A DNA stretch of 7,649 nucleotides from positions 1-7,649 of the forward strand of contig JAFZLE010000203.1 in the NCBI GenBank assembly GCA_017551645.1, written 5' to 3'. Origin of the DNA: Clostridia bacterium. GTDB lineage: Bacteria > Bacillota > Clostridia > Christensenellales > Aristaeellaceae. Within the stretch, counting starts at the first letter, position 1; each line of letters starts with the position of its first letter. Shown one piece after another: positions 1 through 4,983 of this stretch. A model generated the notes under the pieces. The model made no database searches. It had not been told where the DNA came from and was given only the letters and a program-made list of their open reading frames with translations. The position numbers were made by a program, and so were the translations under genes.

Positions 1-14
1 GAGGGGGACGGGGG

Positions 15-42
15 GTGATAGCTTTTAGCTGTTAGCTTTTAG
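15..42 (-). repeat. Heptamer tandem repeat tract 1
   Basis: Read on the minus strand, this stretch is four consecutive 7-base units: CTAAAAG (twice), CTAACAG (once) and a decayed CTATCAC. The same units CTAAAAG and CTAACAG occur at 3013-3061 on the plus strand, so the two tracts are the same family in opposite orientation. The period of 7 is seen directly. No function is known to me. Confidence 0.75.
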
Positions 43-73
43 AATCGGCGCGCGGCGCCGGAGGAAACGGGGG

Positions 74-110
74 ACGGATTGCCACGGGCACGTTGTGCCC
101 TCGCAATGAC
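74..110 (-). repeat. Hairpin module with GCAATGAC end
   Basis: The block starts with ACGGATTGCCAC (74-85), continues with a perfect 6-bp hairpin GGGCAC-gtt-GTGCCC (86-100) and ends with TCGCAATGAC (101-110). Both ends recur at the right end of the 2754-2954 element (2918-2929 and 2945-2954). The hairpin plus the TCGCAATGAC end recurs in inverse orientation at 2754-2785, where the stem sequence differs but still pairs. It is probably one unit of a dispersed intergenic repeat family in this genome. Confidence 0.6.
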
Positions 111-127
111 GCGGGGAGGGGACGGGG

Positions 128-182
128 GGTCGATGGTCATTGGTCGATGGTCATTGGTCGTTGGTCATTGGTCAATGGTCGG
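128..182 (-). repeat. Heptamer tandem repeat tract 2
   Basis: There are about eight 7-base units, written on the plus strand as GGTC followed by ATT, GAT, GTT, AAT or GGG. On the minus strand each unit reads NNGACCA, for example ATGACCA (three times) and TCGACCA. The period of exactly 7 holds over 55 bases while positions 1-2 of the unit vary. The related unit CTGACCA occurs in the tracts at 2964-2998 and 3013-3061. The G-rich motif GGGGACGG lies on both sides (118-125 and 181-189). Confidence 0.8.
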
Positions 183-198
183 GGGACGGCGGGGGACG

Positions 199-302
199 TG
201 GAGCCCAAAGGGCTCCGCTACGGTAAGAAGGCAGGTATTCTCGTAGAGGAAGCCTTTGGCTTCCACCGTTCCTGTGGGGATGCGGAAGCAAAAAGCTTCC
301 GC
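199..302. repeat. Cluster of three perfect small hairpins
   Basis: Three adjacent inverted repeats are visible: GGAGCCC-aaa-GGGCTCC (200-216), GGAAGCC-ttt-GGCTTCC (248-264) and GCGGAAGC-aaaaa-GCTTCCGC (282-302). The first is followed by GCTACGG, as is the hairpin at 2832-2849. The second is followed by ACCGTTCCTGT, the inverse of ACAGGAACGGT just before 2832. None is followed by a T-run, so they are not intrinsic terminators. Together with the neighbouring tracts they fill the gene-free interval 1-342. The open reading frames here follow the repeats and show no protein-like character. Confidence 0.7.
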
Positions 303-342
303 TGCGGTTGGGAAAGGGAACGGGGCAACGCGGAAGCGGGAC

Positions 343-371
343 GTAACATTCTTCACATTTTTTCATATAAT
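343..371 (+). promoter_or_regulatory. Possible upstream sigma-A promoter
   Basis: TATAAT at 366-371 lies 17 bp after GTAACA (343-348), which matches four of six bases of a -35 box. It sits in an abrupt A+T-rich stretch (about 343-392) after the G+C-rich repeats. The same stretch could instead simply serve as upstream contact DNA for the stronger promoter at 395-425, so this call is weak. Confidence 0.35.
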
Positions 372-394
372 CCTCAACATTTTTGTTCAAACCG

Positions 395-425
395 TTGACA
401 AACAGGGGGGAAAATATGATATAAT
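395..425 (+). promoter_or_regulatory. Sigma-A promoter with extended -10
   Basis: A perfect TTGACA (395-400) is followed after 19 bp by a perfect TATAAT (420-425). A TG dinucleotide at 417-418 is one base upstream of the -10 box, giving an extended -10 that can compensate for the long spacer. Transcription would start near 432. That leaves a leader of about 65 nt before the ATG at 498 and argues against the GTG at 441 as a start. It is the best candidate to drive the transporter genes. Confidence 0.8.
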
Positions 426-485
426 TACAATACGTTAATAGTGGGGCGGGATGTTTCCGCCCAAAAACGCGCGAGCTTGCATGGC

Positions 486-492
486 AGGGGTG
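486..492 (+). promoter_or_regulatory. Ribosome binding site that sets the 498 start
   Basis: AGGGGTG sits five bases before ATG 498. The alternative in-frame GTG at 441 has no purine-rich site and would lie about nine bases from the expected transcription start, so 498 is preferred. Confidence 0.6.
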
Positions 493-497
493 AAAAT

Positions 498-1457
498 ATG
501 GTCGCTGTCCCGACGGTAAAAAAGCAAAAGCGCACCAGCGACGGCAGGAGGGTGCTGTCCTTCAGCATGGCGCTCAGGCGCTACTGGGTGCTGTATATAA
601 TCCTGTTCGTGATAATGGCGTATTACTGCCTGTTCCATTATTACACCATATTCCTGGGCATACAGATGGCCACCCGCTCGGTGAAGCTGGGCTTCACCAT
701 AGCGGAGTCTCCCTTCATGGGGCTTGGCAACTTCGCCCGCATATTCAAGAGCAAGGACGTATACTCCACCATCATAAACACCCTGCGCCTGTCGGTCTCC
801 CGCCTGGTGTGGACGTTCTGGCCGCCCATAGTGCTGGCCATAATGCTGTTTGACCTGACCAGCCGCGCCTACAAGCGCGTATGCCAGACGCTGGTGTACA
901 TACCCCACTTTTTCAGCTGGGTCGTGGTGTACGGCATAGTGTACGCCGTGTTCTCCTCGGACGGCTTCGTGAACATAGTGCTGGCGAACCTGGGCATGGA
1001 AAAGATCAACTTCCTTACCGCGCCCTCCCGCTTCGTGGGCATGCTGGTGGGCAGCCAGATCTGGAAAGGCGTGGGCTGGGGCACCATACTGTACTTTGCC
1101 GCGCTCACCAACGTGAACCCGGAACTTTACGAGGCGTGCAAGATCGACGGCGCGGGCCCCCTGAGGCGCACGCTGGTGGTCACCCTGCCGGAGATGCTGC
1201 CCGTGGTGAGCTTCTCCCTTATAATGAGCCTTGCGAACATACTGAACAACGACTTCGAGCAGGTGCTGCTGTACTACAACCCCTCCGTGTACTCCGTGGG
1301 CGACATAATCGACACCTGGGTGTACCGCGAGGGCCTGCTGAACTACCAGTACTCCCTGGGCGCGGCGGTGTCGCTGATGAAGGCGTCCGTGTCCATGGTG
1401 CTGGTCATAGGCGGCAACTACCTGTCCAGGAAACTGTCCGGACGCGGAATGTGGTAA
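498..1457 (+). CDS. Sugar ABC transporter permease, LplB type
   Basis: Predicted 319-residue inner-membrane permease of a CUT1-type carbohydrate importer, close to the LplB/UgpA subfamily that carries polymer-derived oligosaccharides. After a basic cytoplasmic N-terminus (KKQKR, residues 8-12) come about six membrane segments, near residues 29-54, 96-118, 131-152, 179-203, 234-250 and 290-308. The family motif SPFMGLGNF is at 71-79. The EAA loop that docks on the ATPase is clear: YEACKIDGAG (211-220), ending TLP (229-231). The length is normal for the family. The ATG at 498 is chosen because it has a ribosome binding site and falls downstream of the promoter; a GTG start at 441 would add 19 residues with no family resemblance. 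Isoleucine is often encoded by ATA, unlike in the binding protein. It should pair with the permease at 1797. The substrate cannot be read from the sequence. Confidence 0.93.
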   Translation: MVAVPTVKKQKRTSDGRRVLSFSMALRRYWVLYIILFVIMAYYCLFHYYTIFLGIQMATRSVKLGFTIAESPFMGLGNFARIFKSKDVYSTIINTLRLSVSRLVWTFWPPIVLAIMLFDLTSRAYKRVCQTLVYIPHFFSWVVVYGIVYAVFSSDGFVNIVLANLGMEKINFLTAPSRFVGMLVGSQIWKGVGWGTILYFAALTNVNPELYEACKIDGAGPLRRTLVVTLPEMLPVVSFSLIMSLANILNNDFEQVLLYYNPSVYSVGDIIDTWVYREGLLNYQYSLGAAVSLMKASVSMVLVIGGNYLSRKLSGRGMW

Positions 1458-1462
1458 AAGAG

Positions 1463-1495
1463 TGATCGAAATGCATCGGGGATGCATTTCGATCA
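1463..1495. repeat. 15-bp perfect stem-loop after permease gene
   Basis: Perfect inverted repeat starting six bases after the stop codon: TGATCGAAATGCATC, a GGG loop (1478-1480), then its exact complement. No T-run follows (AAGAGG), so it is not a standard terminator. In mRNA it would be a stable 3' hairpin that could protect the upstream permease message or reduce read-through into the next gene (inference). Confidence 0.75.
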
Positions 1496-1500
1496 AGAGG

Positions 1501-1535
1501 TTGATTTGTACGAGTCGGTGACTCGTCCAAATCAA
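1501..1535. repeat. Second stem-loop, one mismatch
   Basis: TTGATTTG (1501-1508) pairs with CAAATCAA (1528-1535), and ACGAGTC (1510-1516) pairs with GACTCGT (1520-1526) around a GGT loop. The only mismatch is T1509 with C1527. It lies five bases after the preceding hairpin, has a similar three-base loop and is not followed by a T-run. Confidence 0.75.
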
Positions 1536-1542
1536 TAAGGAA

Positions 1543-1586
1543 CGCTTTTTGCTAAAACCCTGCGGGGTTTTCGGGCGCAAAAAGCG
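1543..1586. repeat. Third stem-loop, nested
   Basis: The outer arms are CGCTTTTTGC (1543-1552) and GCAAAAAGCG (1577-1586). The inner arms are AAAACCC (1554-1560) and GGGTTTT (1565-1571) around TGCG. This is the third hairpin in a row in the gap between the two permease genes. It lacks a terminal T-run outside its own stem. Confidence 0.65.
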
Positions 1587-1605
1587 CAGGGAAAGAATTT
1601 CCGCT

Positions 1606-1746
1606 TCGGGCGGCAAGCTGCCCTCCGCGAGAATTCAGTCCTCGCGGCGGCAAAGCTGCCGCTGCGGATAAGAGCAGAACGTGGGAACGGTTACGGCAAA
1701 GCCGGTCCTGCGGATAAGAGCAGAACGTGGCGGCGCAGGCGCCGCC
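1606..1746. repeat. Hairpin-rich intergenic mosaic with a 23-bp direct repeat
   Basis: No gene is seen here. An exact 23-bp direct repeat occupies 1662-1684 and 1708-1730 (period 46; core GATAAGAGCAGAACGTGG). Inverted repeats include CCGCGAG/CTCGCGG (1625-1631 with 1641-1647), GGCGGC-aaa-GCTGCC with one G:T pair, and GGCGGCGC/GCGCCGCC (1729-1746). The style (short arms, AAA or similar tiny loop, then GCTGCGG) matches the clusters at 199-302 and 2754-2954, so it probably belongs to the same family of dispersed non-coding elements. Confidence 0.6.
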
Positions 1747-1782
1747 AACCACTAACCACTAATCACTAACCACTAATCACTC
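1747..1782 (+). repeat. Heptamer tandem repeat tract 3
   Basis: Five 7-base units alternate between AACCACT and AATCACT. In the CTAACCA phase they match the general unit CTRACMR shared with the other tracts. The tract ends two bases before the ribosome binding site of the second permease gene, so gain or loss of units would change the leader right next to the translation start. Confidence 0.8.
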
Positions 1783-1783
1783 T

Positions 1784-1790
1784 GGTGAGG
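1784..1790 (+). promoter_or_regulatory. Ribosome binding site that sets the 1797 start
   Basis: GGTGAGG lies six bases before ATG 1797. The GTG at 1785 falls inside this site and is therefore rejected as the start. Confidence 0.65.
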
Positions 1791-1796
1791 CAGATT

Positions 1797-2735
1797 ATGG
1801 CAAAAGTCAAAGCAGTAAGGACCCAGCGCAAAAACCGCATACGCATGACCCATGAGGACAGGATCTACCAGGTCTTCATATATACCATAGTCACTCTGGT
1901 CACGCTTTTGTGCTTCGTGCCGCTGATCTACGTTGTGGGCATGTCCTTCACCTCCATGATGGAGCTGTACGAAAAGAACAATTTCGTGCTGATACCCACC
2001 CATCCCACCATTGAAAGCTACAAATACATATTAAAGCAGGCCAACCTCTACACAGGCTTCCTGGTAAGCGTGTTCCGCACGGTGTTCGGCGTGATGGCCA
2101 TGCTGGTGTTCGTGGTGCCCGGCGGCTATATCCTCGCCAAGCAGGAGATGCCCGGGCGGCGCTGGTTCATGCTGTTCTTCATAACCACCATGCTGATTAG
2201 CGGCGGCACCATCCCCGCCTACATGCTGATAAAGAGCCTGGGGCTGCTGGACAGCATCTGGGTGTACGTGATACCCGCCTTCGGCAGCGTGTACAACATG
2301 CTGATAATCAAGATCTTCGTGGAAGGCATGCCCCAGGACATAATCGAGTCCGCGGACCTGGACGGCGCCACGGAGATACAGAAGATGTTCTACATATCCA
2401 TACCCCTGCTGGTGCCCACCATCTGCGCCCTGTCCCTGTTTACGGGCGTGGCCCACTGGAACAGCTGGTTCGACGCGCTGCTGTACGTGAAGACCGTGTC
2501 CAAGCAGCCCGTGCAGCTGCTGATCCACCAGCTGTTCAACCGCACCGTCACCTCCACCAACATGGACGGCGCGGGCAACCTGCAGGCGCTGATAAGCGAC
2601 ATGTACCGCGCGGGCACCGACATAACCATAAAGATGGCCTGCGTGGTCATAGCCATGCTGCCCATAATGTGCGTGTACCCGTTCCTGCAGAAATATTTTA
2701 TCTTTGGTATGTATACGGGATCCGTAAAGGGATAA
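1797..2735 (+). CDS. Sugar ABC transporter permease, YtcP/LplC type
   Basis: Predicted 312-residue second permease of the same CUT1 importer (UgpE/LplC/YtcP group). Membrane segments lie near residues 25-48, 88-113, 123-145, 153-174, 200-218 and 278-297. Family marks are the ISGGTIPAYMLIKSLGL block (134-150), the EAA loop ESADLDGA (184-191) with IPLLVP about ten residues later, WNSWFDALLYV (221-231) and the typical C-terminal ending YFIFGMYTGSVKG (300-312). Length and ending are both normal, so the gene looks intact. The start at 1797 is set by the ribosome binding site at 1784-1790. It is separated from the partner permease by about 340 bp of hairpins and repeats rather than the usual few bases. 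It may be made from the same transcript or from an undetected local promoter. Confidence 0.93.
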   Translation: MAKVKAVRTQRKNRIRMTHEDRIYQVFIYTIVTLVTLLCFVPLIYVVGMSFTSMMELYEKNNFVLIPTHPTIESYKYILKQANLYTGFLVSVFRTVFGVMAMLVFVVPGGYILAKQEMPGRRWFMLFFITTMLISGGTIPAYMLIKSLGLLDSIWVYVIPAFGSVYNMLIIKIFVEGMPQDIIESADLDGATEIQKMFYISIPLLVPTICALSLFTGVAHWNSWFDALLYVKTVSKQPVQLLIHQLFNRTVTSTNMDGAGNLQALISDMYRAGTDITIKMACVVIAMLPIMCVYPFLQKYFIFGMYTGSVKG

Positions 2736-2753
2736 GACCGCTGTTTCAAACGT

Positions 2754-2954
2754 GTCATTGCGAGGGCGACTATGTCGCCCGTGGCACCATGGCCCCTCTG
2801 GGGATCCGTTCCACGCACCGACAGGAACGGTGGAGCCCTGGAGGGCTCCGCTACGGAAACACCCGCCGCACACAGTAGCGGAGGCGCCTGCGCCTCCACG
2901 TTCCATTGTAAAAGAGAACGGATTGCCACACTCCCTTCGGTCGTTCGCAATGAC
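2754..2954. mobile_element. MITE-like mosaic element with 10-bp inverted ends
   Basis: The 201-bp block begins GTCATTGCGA (2754-2763) and ends with the exact inverse TCGCAATGAC (2945-2954). Inside are GGGCGAC-tat-GTCGCCC (2764-2780), GGAGCCC-tgga-GGGCTCC (2832-2849) and GGAGGCG-cctg-CGCCTCC (2880-2897). There is no coding sequence of substance and no transposase. Parts recur at 74-110 (right-end and hairpin modules) and at 200-275 (GGAGCCC hairpin plus ACAGGAACGGT in inverse orientation). No target-site duplication is obvious. It could be a non-autonomous mobile element, or a cluster of independent palindromic repeats that happen to end in the same motif. Confidence 0.45.
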
Positions 2955-2963
2955 GATACAACA

Positions 2964-2998
2964 CTGACCTCAGACTACTGACCAATAACCAACGACCC
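2964..2998 (+). repeat. Heptamer tandem repeat tract 4
   Basis: Five degenerate 7-base units (CTGACCT, CAGACTA, CTGACCA, ATAACCA, ACGACCC; one each). It is the most decayed tract but keeps the phase and the (G/A)AC core. A short hairpin GCGCC-gaa-GGCGC (2999-3011) separates it from the next tract. Confidence 0.6.
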
Positions 2999-3012
2999 GC
3001 GCCGAAGGCGCT

Positions 3013-3061
3013 CTAACAGCTAAAAGCTAACAGCTAACAGCTGACAGCTGACAGCTGACCA
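3013..3061 (+). repeat. Heptamer tandem repeat tract 5
   Basis: Exactly seven 7-base units: CTAACAG three times, CTAAAAG once, CTGACAG twice and CTGACCA once. The A-type units come first and the G-type last, as expected from local unit duplication. It lies 56 bases before the binding-protein start. I see no convincing sigma-A promoter between the tract and that gene; GATAAA at 3090-3095 has only a poor -35 partner. Confidence 0.8.
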
Positions 3062-3100
3062 CCCCGTTCGTAATGCCCAAAAGGGCTGCGATAAATCAAA

Positions 3101-3107
3101 AAGGAGG
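3101..3107 (+). promoter_or_regulatory. Strong ribosome binding site
   Basis: AAGGAGG, a near-perfect Shine-Dalgarno site, lies nine bases before ATG 3117. It is the strongest in the window and fits high expression of the binding protein. A small hairpin GCCC-aaaa-GGGC (3075-3086) lies just upstream. Confidence 0.85.
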
Positions 3108-3116
3108 AAATACCCC

Positions 3117-4832
3117 ATGCGTAAACTTTTGGCACTGGTGCTGGCAGCGCTGTTCTGCCTGGTCGCGGTAGCCGAAGTCCCGGACTTCGAGGACATCGAG
3201 TTCGCCGAGGTGCTGCCCGGCGGCATCGTCCACCTCGAGGACCTGGATTACAGCTATGACGACATGAGCAAACACTACAACATCAGCATCATGACCGAGA
3301 ACTACGGCACTCCCAACGTGGAAAACCAGTATGACGCCATCATCTACTGGCTGGAGCAGAAATTCAACGTGACCATCGAATACCGCTCCGTGGACGTGCT
3401 GAGCGAGGTGCTGCCCGCCCTGGCCCAGGCCGACGACCTGCCCGACCTGTTCTACCCGGCCAGCAACAGCCGTGACTTCGCGTTCGGCCTGGACGACGCC
3501 GGCAAGCTGATCGACGCCAGGGAGATCTATCCCTACATGCCCCTCACCACCAAGTACGTGACCAAGGCCATGCTCGCCAACTCCACCAACCCGGTGACCG
3601 GCCGCATCCCCTTCGTCACCAGCTACGGCATCCAGGACGGTATCTGGACCAACGCCGTGCGCGCCGACTGGCTCGAGCAGTTCGGTATGGAATTCCCCAA
3701 GAACGTGGAAGACGTGCTTGAGTACGCCGAAGCGATCAAGACCCAGGATCCCGACGGCAACGGCGAGGACGACACCTACCTGTTCGCCATCTGGTCCACC
3801 ATGGCCAACTGGTGCCAGAACGCCTACGGCAACGCGGCTCCCCACGTTGACGAGGACGGCTATCTGTCCCATCAGTACTTCAACGGCGTGCGCTACGGCT
3901 TCCTGACCCTGTGCAAAGAGCTGGTCGAGAAGGGCTATGTGCATCCCGACTGGAACGTCGACCTGAACGGCGCCTGGAACCGCCAGAAGACCCTGATCGC
4001 CAACGACAAGGTGGGCGCGCTGTATTATCCCGTAAGCACCCTGCTGGGCGAGATCTGCTCCGCCAAGGGCGAGTACGAGGGCGCTGTGCTGGAAGCCTGG
4101 GAAGTCTGCGAAGAGTATCCCTTCGGCGACGGCGAGTACAAGTATCCCGCCGCGGGCGAGCCCGGCTACCGCTGGTGCTTCCCCAAGGCCAACTATGAGG
4201 ACGAAGGCAAGCTGCTGCGCGTTGCCCACATCCTCGATACCTGCCGCGCGGGCGGCGAGAGCTATTTCGCCACCATCCAGAACTCCATCGACGAAGTGTA
4301 TCAGTTCTATGCTGACAACCATGAGGGCGTGACCAAGAACCCCAACCTGCTCCGCTCCATGACCTACACTCCCGAAGGCTACTTCTACATCACCGAGACC
4401 GACGTGACCCCCGAGAATAAGGACGACAACCAGTACATGCTGGGCAACATCTACGTAGAGTCCTACGACGGCGGCCCCATCCAGCAGATGGGCCTGGCCG
4501 TGGCCTGGCAGCTGAACGATCCCGATCCCGAGGCGGAGCACGCCGCTTTCAACGCCAAGGCCAACGAGCACGTAATGCACACCGCTTCCGTGCCGCGTTA
4601 CCCCAACACCAGCCTGATGTACACCCTGTCCGGTGAAGCCGCCGAAGCCAACAAGGCCATGGGCGACTGGATCCAGGCGCGTGAGTGGGCGTTCATCCTG
4701 GGCGAGGAAGAGCTGACCGAGGAGACCTACGCGGCCTTCACCAAGGAATGGCTCGAGAGGGGCGGCTACGAGATCGTTGCCCAGATGGCCGAAGGCCTGG
4801 GCGCCGAGCTTCCCGCCGACCTGCAGAAATAA
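3117..4832 (+). CDS. Extracellular sugar-binding protein, LplA/YtcQ type
   Basis: Predicted 571-residue solute-binding protein of the importer whose permeases lie upstream. It would capture an oligosaccharide outside the membrane and deliver it to them. The N-terminus MRKLLALVLAALFCLVAVA is a signal peptide with a type I cleavage site A-V-A before E20. The only early Cys (C14) lies within the hydrophobic core, preceded by ALF, and is not a lipobox. Release or another form of anchoring is therefore likely, whereas most Gram-positive homologues are lipoproteins. The mature domain carries family marks: NVENQYDAIIYWLEQKFNVT (68-87), GIWTNAVRADWLEQFG (175-190) and an Asp-rich, calcium-loop-like DPDGNGEDD (211-219). 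The length is normal for this subfamily. Isoleucine appears always to be ATC, unlike the permeases, which suggests high expression. A terminator follows directly. The ligand is unknown; the name is from family resemblance. Confidence 0.92.
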   Translation: MRKLLALVLAALFCLVAVAEVPDFEDIEFAEVLPGGIVHLEDLDYSYDDMSKHYNISIMTENYGTPNVENQYDAIIYWLEQKFNVTIEYRSVDVLSEVLPALAQADDLPDLFYPASNSRDFAFGLDDAGKLIDAREIYPYMPLTTKYVTKAMLANSTNPVTGRIPFVTSYGIQDGIWTNAVRADWLEQFGMEFPKNVEDVLEYAEAIKTQDPDGNGEDDTYLFAIWSTMANWCQNAYGNAAPHVDEDGYLSHQYFNGVRYGFLTLCKELVEKGYVHPDWNVDLNGAWNRQKTLIANDKVGALYYPVSTLLGEICSAKGEYEGAVLEAWEVCEEYPFGDGEYKYPAAGEPGYRWCFPKANYEDEGKLLRVAHILDTCRAGGESYFATIQNSIDEVYQFYADNHEGVTKNPNLLRSMTYTPEGYFYITETDVTPENKDDNQYMLGNIYVESYDGGPIQQMGLAVAWQLNDPDPEAEHAAFNAKANEHVMHTASVPRYPNTSLMYTLSGEAAEANKAMGDWIQAREWAFILGEEELTEETYAAFTKEWLERGGYEIVAQMAEGLGAELPADLQK

Positions 4833-4833
4833 T

Positions 4834-4851
4834 CCTTACAGATAAGTAAGG
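4834..4851 (+). repeat. Small stem-loop before the terminator
   Basis: CCTTAC (4834-4839) and GTAAGG (4846-4851) form a 6-bp stem with a six-base loop, starting one base after the stop codon and immediately before the main terminator. It could help stabilise the 3' end of the message. Confidence 0.45.
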
Positions 4852-4854
4852 ACG

Positions 4855-4884
4855 CAGGGGCTTCCGCAAGGAAGCCCCTGTTTT
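4855..4884 (+). terminator. Intrinsic terminator of the transporter unit
   Basis: An 11-bp perfect stem, CAGGGGCTTCC with GGAAGCCCCTG, encloses a GCAA tetraloop of the GNRA class and is followed by TTTT. It lies 22 bases after the binding-protein stop codon and separates the transporter from the DHHW genes. Confidence 0.9.
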
Positions 4885-4927
4885 GCGCCCACGCCGCGCG
4901 CGCCGGCGGATATGCTGACAGTGTAAG

Positions 4928-4951
4928 TTGACAGCGGGTTTACAATATAAT
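4928..4951 (+). promoter_or_regulatory. Putative promoter of first DHHW lipoprotein, odd spacing
   Basis: TTGACA (4928-4933) and TATAAT (4946-4951) are both perfect but only 12 bp apart, too close for normal sigma-A binding to both. No good alternative -35 lies 16-18 bp upstream of the TATAAT. TGTAA (4922-4926) and TTACA (4940-4944) form a short inverted repeat around the -35, a possible regulator site. The promoter position is likely because the region lies between a terminator and a gene, but how it works is uncertain. Confidence 0.5.
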
Positions 4952-4983
4952 CGGAGTGAACCATAAAACAAAGGAGCGCCGAG

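Noticed and set aside
93..398. 101-codon open frame on the plus strand in the first intergenic region
   Set aside because: Its sequence simply translates the heptamer tract and hairpins, it has no ribosome binding site, and it runs through the promoter at 395.
441..497. Upstream GTG start for the first permease
   Set aside because: It would be about nine bases from the predicted transcription start, has no ribosome binding site, and adds residues without family resemblance.
1463..1586. Intrinsic terminator after the first permease
   Set aside because: The three stems are strong, but none is followed by a run of T, so they are listed as stem-loops only.
435..1616. 393-codon open frame on the minus strand across the first permease
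   Set aside because: His-, Gln- and Ala-rich antisense shadow with no recognisable domain; the plus-strand permease has full family motifs.
15..3061. CRISPR array
   Set aside because: The tandem units are 7 bp with no unique spacers; none of the repeats has the 23-37 bp repeat plus similar-sized spacer pattern over several units, and the 23-bp direct repeat occurs only twice.
3096..4580. 494-codon open frame on the minus strand across the binding-protein gene
   Set aside because: It is an antisense shadow of G+C-rich coding DNA: the composition is a low-complexity mix of Val, Gly, His and Leu, there is no ribosome binding site, and the plus-strand gene is clearly real.
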